This document shows positions 1 to 6,254 of a stretch of DNA of 9,843 nucleotides, in pieces; within the stretch, counting starts at the first letter, position 1, and the number at the start of each line of letters is the position of its first letter. The stretch comes from Verrucomicrobiota bacterium (GTDB lineage Bacteria; Verrucomicrobiota; Verrucomicrobiia; Limisphaerales; AV2), in contig QHOP01000042.1 of the NCBI GenBank assembly GCA_003219345.1, forward strand, positions 1 through 9,843, read 5' to 3'. A program made the position numbers and the translations under genes. The notes under the pieces were generated by a model, which saw nothing but the letters and a program-made list of their open reading frames with translations, did not search any database and was not told the origin of the DNA.

Positions 1-1
1 A

Positions 2-325
2 GGGGTGATTCGTGAAGCCGTGGAAAAACTGGCGGGCGAGGAAGGCGTCGTTGCGAACCAACTTCACATTAAATGGATCGTGCCGTTTCACGCCGGGGAA
101 GTGACGCGCATCCTTTCCCGGAGCAAAAAGGTCATCATCGTTGAGAACAATTACACCGGGCAATTTGCGCGCTATCTCCGCTCCGAAACCGGTTTCGCCG
201 CGCACGGCCACATCCGCAAATACGACGGCGAACCATTCATGCCACATCACATCGTCAACGGCGTGAAGGAACAGCTCGCCGGCCAACAGGAAATATCCGT
301 CCCTGCCCACGAAGTAATCGTTTAA
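2..325 (+). CDS. korA: 2-oxoacid:ferredoxin oxidoreductase, alpha subunit (C-terminal fragment)
   Basis: This is the last ~107 codons of a gene whose 5' part lies outside the window; the frame is open from base 2 and ends with TAA at 323-325. The fragment matches the C-terminal part of the alpha subunit of 2-oxoglutarate/pyruvate-type ferredoxin oxidoreductases. The recognisable stretch is the VIIVENNYTGQFARYLRSE segment, followed by a KYDGEPFMPHHIV-like tail, typical of domain II of this family. The enzyme oxidatively decarboxylates a 2-oxoacid with CoA and passes electrons to ferredoxin in the cytoplasm. The beta subunit begins 7 bp downstream, so the two are almost certainly co-transcribed and form one complex. 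Substrate (2-oxoglutarate or another 2-oxoacid) cannot be decided from this piece. The GTG at base 5 is an internal codon, not a credible start. Confidence 0.85.
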   Translation, partial: GVIREAVEKLAGEEGVVANQLHIKWIVPFHAGEVTRILSRSKKVIIVENNYTGQFARYLRSETGFAAHGHIRKYDGEPFMPHHIVNGVKEQLAGQQEISVPAHEVIV

Positions 326-332
326 GAAAACT

Positions 333-1262
333 ATGAGCACCGCCGTCGAAACCGCGCCAACCCAAGCCGCGCCCACGGTCCAACCGGGACCGCTGACCAA
401 GGACACTTACAAAGGCAAGATCCATCCCGACTGGTGTCCGGGTTGCGGTGATTTTTCCGTTCTCTCCGCGTTGCAAACAGCGCTCTTCGAGTTGGGACTC
501 AAGCCGCACCAGGTTTTGATCGTCAGCGGAATTGGTTGTTCCTCCAACCTGCCGGGATTCATCAATGCCTACGGGATGCACACCCTTCATGGCCGCTCAC
601 TCGCGGTGGCGACCGGGGCGAAACTGGGGAACCACGAACTGAAAGTGATCTGCACGGGCGGTGACGGAGACGGTTACGGTATCGGCGGCAATCACTTTGT
701 CCACACCATGCGCCGCAATGTGGACCTGACTTACGTTGTCATGGACAACCAGATTTACGGCCTCACTACGGGACAAATCTCGCCGACCAGCGTGAAGGGA
801 ATGAAAACCAAGTCAACGCCCTATGGCAGCGTTGAGAATCCGATCAATCCCGTTCCGATGGCCATCGTGGGCGGCGCGACCTATGTGGCGCGCGCCTTCA
901 GCGGGAAACAAAAGCACATGGTGGAAATGTTTAAAGGCGCTATCCAGCACAAGGGTTTTGCGCTGGTGGACGTCTTCAGCCCGTGCGTGACGTACAACAA
1001 GGACAACACCTATCAATGGTTCAATCCGCGTGTGAAAATCCTTGAAGAACAGGGCCACAATCCGACTGATTTCAACAAGGCGATCGAGCGCGGCTACCAG
1101 TGGGGCGACGAAATCCCTATCGGCCTGTTCTGGAAGCGAGCGGACCTGCCGAGCCTCGAAGAGCTGGAACCGGTGCTGCACGACGGCAACGGCCCGCTGG
1201 CTTTTCGCGAGCTGGGCATCCCGAAAGACCAGGCCGACGCGCTGATCAAAGAATTGCTGTAA
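333..1262 (+). CDS. korB: 2-oxoacid:ferredoxin oxidoreductase, beta subunit
   Basis: This 309-residue protein binds thiamine diphosphate and an Fe-S cluster and forms the catalytic partner of the alpha subunit just upstream. Visible motifs are HPDWCPGCGD (residues 31-40), GIGCSS (66-71) and a TPP/Mg-binding segment GGDGDGYGIGGN (109-120) followed by MDNQIYGLTTGQ. Cysteines 35, 38, 69 and 218 have the spacing of the four [4Fe-4S] ligands known in archaeal 2-oxoacid:ferredoxin oxidoreductases. The last sits in a SPCVTYN motif. Length is normal apart from an Ala/Pro/Thr-rich leader of about 20 residues. The start ATG lies 7 bp after the alpha stop codon; the ribosome site is weak, which suggests translational coupling. 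A strong terminator follows, so korAB ends the transcription unit. I favour 2-oxoglutarate as substrate because of the family resemblance, but pyruvate or branched 2-oxoacids are not excluded. Confidence 0.92.
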   Translation: MSTAVETAPTQAAPTVQPGPLTKDTYKGKIHPDWCPGCGDFSVLSALQTALFELGLKPHQVLIVSGIGCSSNLPGFINAYGMHTLHGRSLAVATGAKLGNHELKVICTGGDGDGYGIGGNHFVHTMRRNVDLTYVVMDNQIYGLTTGQISPTSVKGMKTKSTPYGSVENPINPVPMAIVGGATYVARAFSGKQKHMVEMFKGAIQHKGFALVDVFSPCVTYNKDNTYQWFNPRVKILEEQGHNPTDFNKAIERGYQWGDEIPIGLFWKRADLPSLEELEPVLHDGNGPLAFRELGIPKDQADALIKELL

Positions 1263-1282
1263 CGGCTTCCATCCCATCCCGC

Positions 1283-1312
1283 AAGCCCTCGAACAGACCC
1301 GAGGGCTTTTTT
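1283..1312 (+). terminator. Intrinsic terminator after korB
   Basis: A perfect 9-bp inverted repeat AAGCCCTCG (1283-1291) / CGAGGGCTT (1300-1308) encloses an 8-nt loop and runs into six T residues (1307-1312). It begins 20 bp after the korB stop codon and separates korAB from ribBA, whose start is 45 bp downstream. Confidence 0.9.
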
Positions 1313-1357
1313 GTTACTGCCAGTCGCCGGGCTACCGGTTAAATTGAGGCGCGACAA

Positions 1358-2557
1358 ATGAAGCAAGCGTTTGATTCCATCGAAGCGGTGATCGAGGAGC
1401 TGCGGAAAGGCAGGATGGTCATCGTGGTGGATGACGCTGACCGCGAGAACGAAGGCGATTTGATCATGGCCGCCGAGCACGCGACGCCGGAGACCGTCAA
1501 TTTCATGGCCAAGCACGGCCGCGGCTTGATTTGCGTGCCAACCACCGCCGAACGGCTGCAGCAACTGGGCATCGAGCGGATGGTCAGTAACAATCGCGAG
1601 ACGTTCAAGACCGATTTTCAGGTCAGCGTTGACGCCACGCGCGGCATCACCACCGGCATCAGCGCGGCCGACCGTGCGCGCACCATTCAAGTGATGGCCG
1701 ATCCGACGGCGGTACTGGACGACCTGGTGCAACCGGGGCACGTGTTTCCACTGCGCGCCAAACCCGGCGGCGTGTTGCAGCGCGCCGGGCACACGGAAGC
1801 AGCGGTGGACCTGGTGAAGCTGGCAGGCTGCCGGTCCATCGGCGTGATTTGCGAAATCATGAGCGACGACGGCTCGATGGCGCGGCTGGCGGAGCTGGTT
1901 GATTTCGCGAAGAAACACGGGCTGAAGATTTGCACGATTGAAGCACTGATCAAATACCGGCGAACACGCGAGAAGCTGGTGGAGCGGATGGAGGTCGTGA
2001 AGCTGCCGAGCGAATACGGCGACTTCGATTTGTATCTCTACCGCTCCAAACTGGATGGACAGCATCATCTGGCGCTGGTGAAAGGGCACGTCGCCGGCAA
2101 ACAAAATGTCCTCGTGCGTGTACACAGTGAGTGCCTGACCGGTGATGTGTTCGGGTCGAAGCGGTGTGATTGCGGGCCGCAATTGCGCCAGGCGATGCGT
2201 CAGGTTGCCGAGGAGGGGAGGGGCGTTATCGTTTACATGCGGCAGGAAGGGCGGGGGATCGGTCTGGCGTCAAAACTCAAAGCCTACAAATTGCAGGAAC
2301 AGGGCTATGACACAGTCGAGGCGAACCGCAAGCTCGGCTATCCGATGGACCTCCGTGAATACGGCCTGGGCGCGCAGATCCTTTGCGATCTTGGTTTGAA
2401 AACCATCCGTTTGCTGACCAACAATCCGAAAAAGGTTGTCGGTTTGGAAGGTTACGGTCTGGAGATCGTGGAGCAGGTGCCGATCCGCGTTAAACCCAAT
2501 CCGCACAACGCAAAATATCTGCGGGTGAAACGGGAAAAGCTGGGGCACCGTCTGTAA
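1358..2557 (+). CDS. ribBA: Bifunctional riboflavin biosynthesis protein RibBA (DHBP synthase / GTP cyclohydrolase II)
   Basis: The 399-residue protein supplies both starting branches of riboflavin synthesis. The N-terminal domain (about 1-200) converts ribulose 5-phosphate to 3,4-dihydroxy-2-butanone 4-phosphate. The C-terminal domain (about 205-399) opens GTP to the diaminopyrimidinone. RibB motifs are DDADRENEGD (25-34), TTGISAADRA (98-107) and HTEAAVDL (145-152). RibA shows the zinc cysteines C259, C270 and C272 within HSECLTGDVFGSKRCDCG, RQEGRGIGL (295-303), DLREYGLGAQ with the expected catalytic Asp331 and Arg333, and LLTNNPKK (352-359). Nothing essential is missing, so both activities are predicted, unlike some RibBA proteins with one decayed domain. 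A GAGG sequence at 1346-1349 lies 8 nt before the ATG and supports this start. ribH follows after 79 bp. No FMN-riboswitch sequence is visible in the short leader. Confidence 0.96.
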   Translation: MKQAFDSIEAVIEELRKGRMVIVVDDADRENEGDLIMAAEHATPETVNFMAKHGRGLICVPTTAERLQQLGIERMVSNNRETFKTDFQVSVDATRGITTGISAADRARTIQVMADPTAVLDDLVQPGHVFPLRAKPGGVLQRAGHTEAAVDLVKLAGCRSIGVICEIMSDDGSMARLAELVDFAKKHGLKICTIEALIKYRRTREKLVERMEVVKLPSEYGDFDLYLYRSKLDGQHHLALVKGHVAGKQNVLVRVHSECLTGDVFGSKRCDCGPQLRQAMRQVAEEGRGVIVYMRQEGRGIGLASKLKAYKLQEQGYDTVEANRKLGYPMDLREYGLGAQILCDLGLKTIRLLTNNPKKVVGLEGYGLEIVEQVPIRVKPNPHNAKYLRVKREKLGHRL

Positions 2558-2588
2558 TTTACGATTTGCGAATGACGATTTACGATTC
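2556..2588 (+). repeat. Short direct repeat between ribBA and ribH
   Basis: The 10-mer ATTTACGATT occurs twice, at 2557-2566 and 2578-2587, 21 bp apart, starting on the ribBA stop codon. A related ACGATTT is at 2561-2567 and 2575-2581, so the stretch looks like a decayed ATTTACG-type heptamer array. It has no hairpin potential of note. It may be a small dispersed intergenic repeat, but only these copies are in the window. Confidence 0.5.
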
Positions 2589-2636
2589 CCAACACGCGGC
2601 ATTCTTGTTGATCATGCTTGGCTGGGCCGGTAAATC

Positions 2637-3116
2637 ATGTTGAAACCGCTCAAACCCAAAGCACCTCGCGTTGACGGCGGCTCGTTCGCTATCATTGCGG
2701 CAAAATACAATGGTCGTTACGTGGATGCCATGCTGAATGCGGCGCAAAAGGAATTAGATCGGGCCGGGGCAAAGGAAGTCGAAGTCATCCGCGTGCCAGG
2801 CTCGTTTGAAATTCCGGCTGTGGCGGCAAAGCTGGCGCAGTCTCATCTGCCGCCGCTGTCCGCCATTATCTGCCTGGGCGTGATTTTCCAGGGCGAGACC
2901 AGCCACGCCCAGCACATCGGCTGGGGAGTCACTCACGCGCTCGCTCAGATCCAACTACAGCACGAAATCCCCATAGTTCACGGCGTGTTTATCTTTGAAA
3001 ACGAAGAGCAGGCGCGCGTGCGTTGTCTGGGCAAAAGGCATAATCGCGGCATCGAAGCGGCGCGAACCGCTCTCGAGATGGCGCGCGTCATGGCGGAGGT
3101 GGAGCGCTGCACATGA
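2637..3116 (+). CDS. ribH: 6,7-dimethyl-8-ribityllumazine synthase
   Basis: This 159-residue enzyme condenses dihydroxybutanone phosphate (made by the RibB half of RibBA) with the ribitylamino-pyrimidinedione to give lumazine, the penultimate step to riboflavin. Recognisable elements are IRVPGSFEIP (51-60), GVIFQGETSH (81-90) with the catalytic histidine at 90, and the phosphate-binding and C-terminal region RCLGKRHNRGIEAA (129-142). Length is standard. Two departures from the common pattern are visible: the residue after the catalytic His is Ala (HAQH) where many homologues have an aromatic residue, and the usual GNKG segment reads HNRG. Both look like lineage variants rather than damage. 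An in-frame TAA at 2631-2633 blocks any longer start, so the ATG at 2637 is the earliest possible. The ribosome site is weak. nusB, a frequent next gene, is not present. Confidence 0.94.
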   Translation: MLKPLKPKAPRVDGGSFAIIAAKYNGRYVDAMLNAAQKELDRAGAKEVEVIRVPGSFEIPAVAAKLAQSHLPPLSAIICLGVIFQGETSHAQHIGWGVTHALAQIQLQHEIPIVHGVFIFENEEQARVRCLGKRHNRGIEAARTALEMARVMAEVERCT

Positions 3117-3351
3117 TGAGCGGGACATTTTTCGATCCACCGACCGACACTCGCTAATCCTGCTAATGGACATCAACAACGCTGCTACTGACGATGGAGC
3201 GGGCCGGAAAAATATCCAATGAATACGGGCTTTCTTTCGACGTCGAACAGACACTAACGGAGTTTGTGAAATGTTTCACTAAGCGCTTGCTGCCCGGTTC
3301 ATCGAATGATAGCGTCCACTGAATTTGACATGAAAGCGCGCACATGAATCT
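3117..3351. other. Intergenic region without a confident gene
   Basis: This 235-bp gap between ribH and the copper-protein gene holds no convincing coding gene and no terminator for ribH. It contains a perfect 12-bp palindrome at 3236-3247, a Rex/CRP-like palindrome at 3264-3281, and an 8-bp palindrome AAGCGCTT at 3281-3288. A 42-codon open frame (ATG 3194 to TGA 3320-3322) is present but has no ribosome site or recognised relative. A weak promoter-like pair (TTGCTG 3287-3292, 17-bp gap, TAGCGT 3310-3315) lies just downstream of the palindromes. I regard the whole as the regulatory region of the gene at 3352. Confidence 0.55.
3264..3281 (+). promoter_or_regulatory. Rex-box-like (or CRP-like) operator palindrome
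   Basis: TTGTGAAATGTTTCACTA matches the consensus TTGTGAANNNNTTCACAA of the NADH-sensing repressor Rex at 13 of 14 defined positions. It also fits the CRP pattern TGTGA-N6-TCACA at 9 of 10. It lies 70 bp before the start of the exported copper protein and just upstream of the oxidase gene cluster, the kind of target Rex controls in other phyla. No regulator gene is in the window, so the protein that binds here is unknown. Confidence 0.45.
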
Positions 3352-4059
3352 ATGAAACCCCATCTCCTCACCGCCCTGGTTCTGGTCGGCTCGGCGTCGT
3401 TGGCTTCCGCCGCGGACATCACCGGCAAAGTCAGTTTGAAAGGCACTCCCCCCGCGGAAATCACGATTGACATGGCTTCATTTTCCGACAAAACATGTGC
3501 GGCGGCCCATAGCCAACCGGTGACCACCCGCCATTATGTGGTGAGCAAGGACGGCGGCTTGGCCAACGTGCTCGTTTACATAAAGAGCGGCCTGGAAGGA
3601 AAGAAGTTCCCGACGCCAGCCGAGGGGCCGGTGCTCGATCAAGTTGGCTGTTTGTATGAACCCTACGTCATGGGAGTCATGGTCAATCAAAAGTTCAAGA
3701 TCAAGAACTCGGACGCGACCCTGCACAACGTTCACGCGACGCCAAAAATCAACACGGAATTCAACTTTGCCCAGCCCACCAAAGAGCAAGTGAATGAACG
3801 GGGCTTCGACAAAGCGGAAGTGCCGGTTCGTTTTATGTGTAATGTCCACCCGTGGATGTTCGCTTACGTCGGCGTGTTTGATCATCCTTACTTTGCAGTG
3901 ACGGACAAGGACGGCAATTTCAAGATTTCCGGCGCGCCCAACGGCAAATACACGATTGCGGCGTATCACCCAAAGACACACCGCGATGGCCCCGGAGTCA
4001 GCAAAGAAATCAACGTGAACGGCGACACCAAGGTTGACTTCACGGTTGAGCTGAAGTAG
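3352..4059 (+). CDS. Exported cupredoxin-like protein with C-terminal carboxypeptidase-regulatory-like domain
   Basis: The 235-residue product starts with a Sec signal peptide (about 1-20, cleavage near ASA|AD), so it should act in the periplasm or be anchored outside. The middle resembles a plastocyanin/cupredoxin fold: KIKNSDATLHNVHATP (H125, H128) followed by FMCNVHPWMF, in which C163, H166 and M169 with an upstream His form the H...CxxHxxM pattern of a type 1 copper site. Residues from about 178 on (HPYFAVTDKDGNF...GKYTIAAYHP) look like a small carboxypeptidase-regulatory-like beta-sandwich. C49 and C100 could form a disulfide. Such proteins are common in Verrucomicrobia and Planctomycetes near respiratory genes. 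A role as electron carrier or copper handler for the oxidase downstream is inference. The ribosome site is weak. Terminators or gaps on both sides suggest a single-gene transcript. Confidence 0.75.
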   Translation: MKPHLLTALVLVGSASLASAADITGKVSLKGTPPAEITIDMASFSDKTCAAAHSQPVTTRHYVVSKDGGLANVLVYIKSGLEGKKFPTPAEGPVLDQVGCLYEPYVMGVMVNQKFKIKNSDATLHNVHATPKINTEFNFAQPTKEQVNERGFDKAEVPVRFMCNVHPWMFAYVGVFDHPYFAVTDKDGNFKISGAPNGKYTIAAYHPKTHRDGPGVSKEINVNGDTKVDFTVELK

Positions 4060-4098
4060 GTGGCCGCCTCGGCGAACTGAAAAAATCTTTTCAAAAGA

Positions 4099-4136
4099 AG
4101 GCCGCTGTGGACAACATTCACAGCGGTTTCGTTTTT
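4099..4136 (+). terminator. Intrinsic terminator after the cupredoxin-like gene
   Basis: An 8-bp perfect stem CCGCTGTG (4102-4109) / CACAGCGG (4119-4126) with a 9-nt loop is followed by TTTCGTTTTT (4127-4136). The stem can be extended by wobble pairs to 4099/4129. A second weak A/T hairpin, TGAAAA-AATC-TTTTCA, lies at 4078-4093. The T-tract ends 28 bp before the ctaA ATG. Confidence 0.85.
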
Positions 4137-4164
4137 GACCGCCGGATTTGCCCGTTTTGAATTG

Positions 4165-5232
4165 ATGACCCGGACGAAGGAAAATCGATGGCTGGGCCGT
4201 TACGCGTTGCTGACTGCGGCGGCGACGCTCGCGTTGATTTGCCTGGGCGGCCTGGTCACCAGCCACGGCGCGGGTATGGCGGTGCCGGACTGGCCGAATA
4301 CGTTCGGTTACAATTTGTTTTTCTTCCCGATATCGAAATGGGTTGGGGGAATCTTTTATGAACACACGCACCGGCTCGTTGCGTCGGGCGTCGGGCTGTT
4401 GACTGCCGTCCTCGCCGTCTGGCTCTGGTGTAAGGAATCGCGCCGCTGGTTGCGTTGGCTGGGTGTCCTCGCTTTTTTTGCCGTCGCGTTGCAGGGAGTG
4501 CTGGGCGGTTTGCGAGTGGTGCTGTTCAAGGACGAAATCGGAATCTTTCACGCCGCGCTCGCGCAACTGTTTTTTGTGCTGACCTGTTCCATCGCCTTGT
4601 TCACCAGCCGTTGGTGGTCAGATGCGCCTTCACTGAAGTCCGCCCGGCCGGACGACGGTGGTCTGCGCCCGCTGTTCCTGTTTGCGACGCTTTTGATTTT
4701 CGCGCAATTGATTCTGGGCGCGACCATGCGGCATCAGCACGCGGGCCTGTCCATTCCGGACTTTCCGGCGGCTTATGGCCGCCTCTGGCCGGCGTTGGAT
4801 GCCGAATCCGTCGCGCGCTACAACCAGGACCGTGTCGAGGTCAATGCGATCAATCCCATCACCGCGTTTCAGATTGTTTTGCAGATGACGCATCGGATCA
4901 TGGCATTGGCCATTCTGTTGCTGGTAGCGCGCGCCGCGTGGCTGGCCAATTGGCGGCTGGGCCCCCATCATCCGCTGGCGAAAGTGTCCGGCGCGTGGCT
5001 GGGGTTGATCGTCGGTCAGGTTTTCCTGGGCGCGGCCACGATTTGGACCAGGAAATCGGCGGACATTGCCACGGCGCACGTCGCCTTCGGCGCTCTGTCA
5101 CTGATGACCGGCGCGATGCTGGTCATCATCGCATTCCGGTGTCTGATGCCGGCGCCCAGGCGCGAGGCGGTTCGGGCGAAATTGACGCCACTGGCACCGG
5201 AGCCGGGCATCGCGTCGGATGTTCACGTATGA
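4165..5232 (+). CDS. ctaA: Heme A synthase (COX15/CtaA family)
   Basis: This 355-residue polytopic membrane protein oxidises the C8 methyl of heme O to a formyl group, making heme A for the oxidase encoded downstream. The four histidines expected for the two heme sites are visible: H69 in EHTHR with the catalytic-type Glu66 three residues before, H129 in IFHAALAQ, H243 in QMTHR and H305 in TAHVAFGA. About eight membrane segments can be drawn. The internal pseudo-repeat of the family shows as AGMAVPDWP (36-44) and AGLSIPDFP (193-201). The extracytoplasmic cysteine pair of the Bacillus type is absent. An upstream in-frame TTG at 4135 lies inside the terminator T-tract, so I place the start at the ATG at 4165, though no clear ribosome site precedes it. 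The 3' end touches or overlaps ctaB. Confidence 0.93.
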   Translation: MTRTKENRWLGRYALLTAAATLALICLGGLVTSHGAGMAVPDWPNTFGYNLFFFPISKWVGGIFYEHTHRLVASGVGLLTAVLAVWLWCKESRRWLRWLGVLAFFAVALQGVLGGLRVVLFKDEIGIFHAALAQLFFVLTCSIALFTSRWWSDAPSLKSARPDDGGLRPLFLFATLLIFAQLILGATMRHQHAGLSIPDFPAAYGRLWPALDAESVARYNQDRVEVNAINPITAFQIVLQMTHRIMALAILLLVARAAWLANWRLGPHHPLAKVSGAWLGLIVGQVFLGAATIWTRKSADIATAHVAFGALSLMTGAMLVIIAFRCLMPAPRREAVRAKLTPLAPEPGIASDVHV

Positions 5233-5239
5233 CTGGGCA

Positions 5240-6142
5240 ATGAAAGCAACCGCACCTTCTCTCGGCGCTGCGATCGTCGCGGACAAGAGCCGGTTCACTC
5301 TGTTCAGCGAACTGGTCAAGGCGCGGCTGACTTTTTTGGTGCTGCTGACGACGCTGGTGGGATTTTATGTCGGCTTTCACGGCGCGCTGGACTACCTCTT
5401 GCTGTTTCACACGTTGTTGGGCACAGGACTCCTGGCGAGCGGCGCGGCGGCGCTGAATCAGTTGATGGAACGAAAGTATGACGCGCTCATGCGTCGCACG
5501 GAGGATCGGCCGCTGCCTTCGGGGCGGTTGCGCCCGGACACCGTTCTCATCTTTGGCGGCCTGTGTTCGGCCGCCGGCCTGGTTCATCTGGCCATTGCGG
5601 TCAACCTGTTGACCAGTTTGCTGGGTGGGATCACGCTGGGCAGTTATCTGTTTATTTATACGCCGTTGAAACGGGTGACACCCCTCAACACGGCAATCGG
5701 CGCGGTTCCAGGCGCCCTGCCGCCGTTGATGGGCTGGACCGCCGCCGGGGGCGAAATCAACGTTGAAGGCTGGTCCCTGTTCGCCATCCTGTTCTTCTGG
5801 CAATTGCCTCACTTCCTGGCGATCGCCTGGATTTACCGCGAGGACTATGCGAAGGCCGGCTTTGCGATGCTGCCGGTGTTTGACCCGGACGGCCAGCTCA
5901 CCTCCCGTCAGGCAGTCAGCCACACACTCGGTCTGCTGCCGATCAGTCTGTGTCCTTTTTTATTCGGGCTGGAGGGAACGGTGTATCTGACCGGAGCCCT
6001 GGTGTTGAGCCTCGGATTCGTGTGGCAGGCCATCCGGTTCTCGCGCGACCTGACTGTCCAGCGGGCCCGCCAGCTTTTTTATGCGTCGATCATTTATTTG
6101 CCGCTGTTGCTCGGGTTGATGGTGTTCGACAAAATCAAATAG
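5240..6142 (+). CDS. ctaB: Protoheme IX farnesyltransferase (heme O synthase)
   Basis: CtaB transfers a farnesyl group to heme b, giving heme O, the substrate of the CtaA encoded just upstream. The 300-residue protein has the UbiA-type prenyltransferase pattern. The first Asp motif NQLMERKYD (73-81) is followed by RRTEDRPLPSGRL, then YTPLKR (140-145), then the second conserved block FFWQLPHFLAIAWIYREDY with KAGFAMLPVFD (to about 215). Eight or nine membrane helices are expected. Two starts are possible: the ATG at 5240 (8 bp after the ctaA stop), which I prefer because it gives the usual short N-terminus, or the in-frame ATG at 5219, which adds seven residues and overlaps ctaA by 14 bp. Neither has a good ribosome site. 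The tight junction implies translational coupling with ctaA. Confidence 0.94.
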   Translation: MKATAPSLGAAIVADKSRFTLFSELVKARLTFLVLLTTLVGFYVGFHGALDYLLLFHTLLGTGLLASGAAALNQLMERKYDALMRRTEDRPLPSGRLRPDTVLIFGGLCSAAGLVHLAIAVNLLTSLLGGITLGSYLFIYTPLKRVTPLNTAIGAVPGALPPLMGWTAAGGEINVEGWSLFAILFFWQLPHFLAIAWIYREDYAKAGFAMLPVFDPDGQLTSRQAVSHTLGLLPISLCPFLFGLEGTVYLTGALVLSLGFVWQAIRFSRDLTVQRARQLFYASIIYLPLLLGLMVFDKIK

Positions 6143-6156
6143 ACCTGGATTCGACG

Positions 6157-6186
6157 TTGACAGTGGGCGAAGAGCGAAGTTAACTT
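6157..6186 (+). promoter_or_regulatory. Candidate sigma-70-type promoter for the ctaD cluster
   Basis: A perfect -35 hexamer TTGACA (6157-6162) is followed after 18 bp by TAACTT (6181-6186), or after 17 bp by TTAACT. The -10 match is only partial. A 10-bp perfect palindrome AAGTTAACTT (6177-6186) covers the -10 region and could be an operator. Transcription would begin near 6193, about 60 bp before the ctaD ATG. The 112-bp gap between ctaB and ctaD has no terminator, so read-through from ctaAB is also possible. Confidence 0.35.
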
Positions 6187-6254
6187 GCGCCCCTCAAAAA
6201 TTTGACCTGGCAGTATTTTTGGTTCCTGGCGAAACGCAAACGAACCTGAAAGTC

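Noticed and set aside
1313..1357. FMN riboswitch or strong promoter before ribBA
   Set aside because: The 45-bp gap after the korB terminator is far too short for an FMN riboswitch and shows none of its conserved blocks; the TTAAAT at 1339-1344 lacks a well-spaced -35.
1094..2182. Long open frame on the minus strand across korB and ribBA
   Set aside because: It is antisense to two clearly functional genes and its translation resembles no family; typical shadow frame of GC-rich coding DNA.
3194..3322. A 42-codon ORF in the gap before the copper-protein gene
   Set aside because: No ribosome site, no recognised motif, and it overlaps the operator-like palindromes; at this length it can arise by chance.
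3325..3353. TTGACA at 3325-3330 as the -35 of a promoter for the copper protein
   Set aside because: A correctly spaced -10 would fall on the start codon and has a poor match to TATAAT.
4135..4164. TTG start giving a 10-residue longer CtaA
   Set aside because: The TTG lies in the T-tract of the terminator and the added residues do not look like the start of a CtaA protein; the ATG at 4165 fits better.
3478..4566. Long minus-strand open frame across the copper protein and ctaA
   Set aside because: It runs through a terminator and two supported genes and has a low-complexity, Arg/Gln-rich translation typical of antisense frames.
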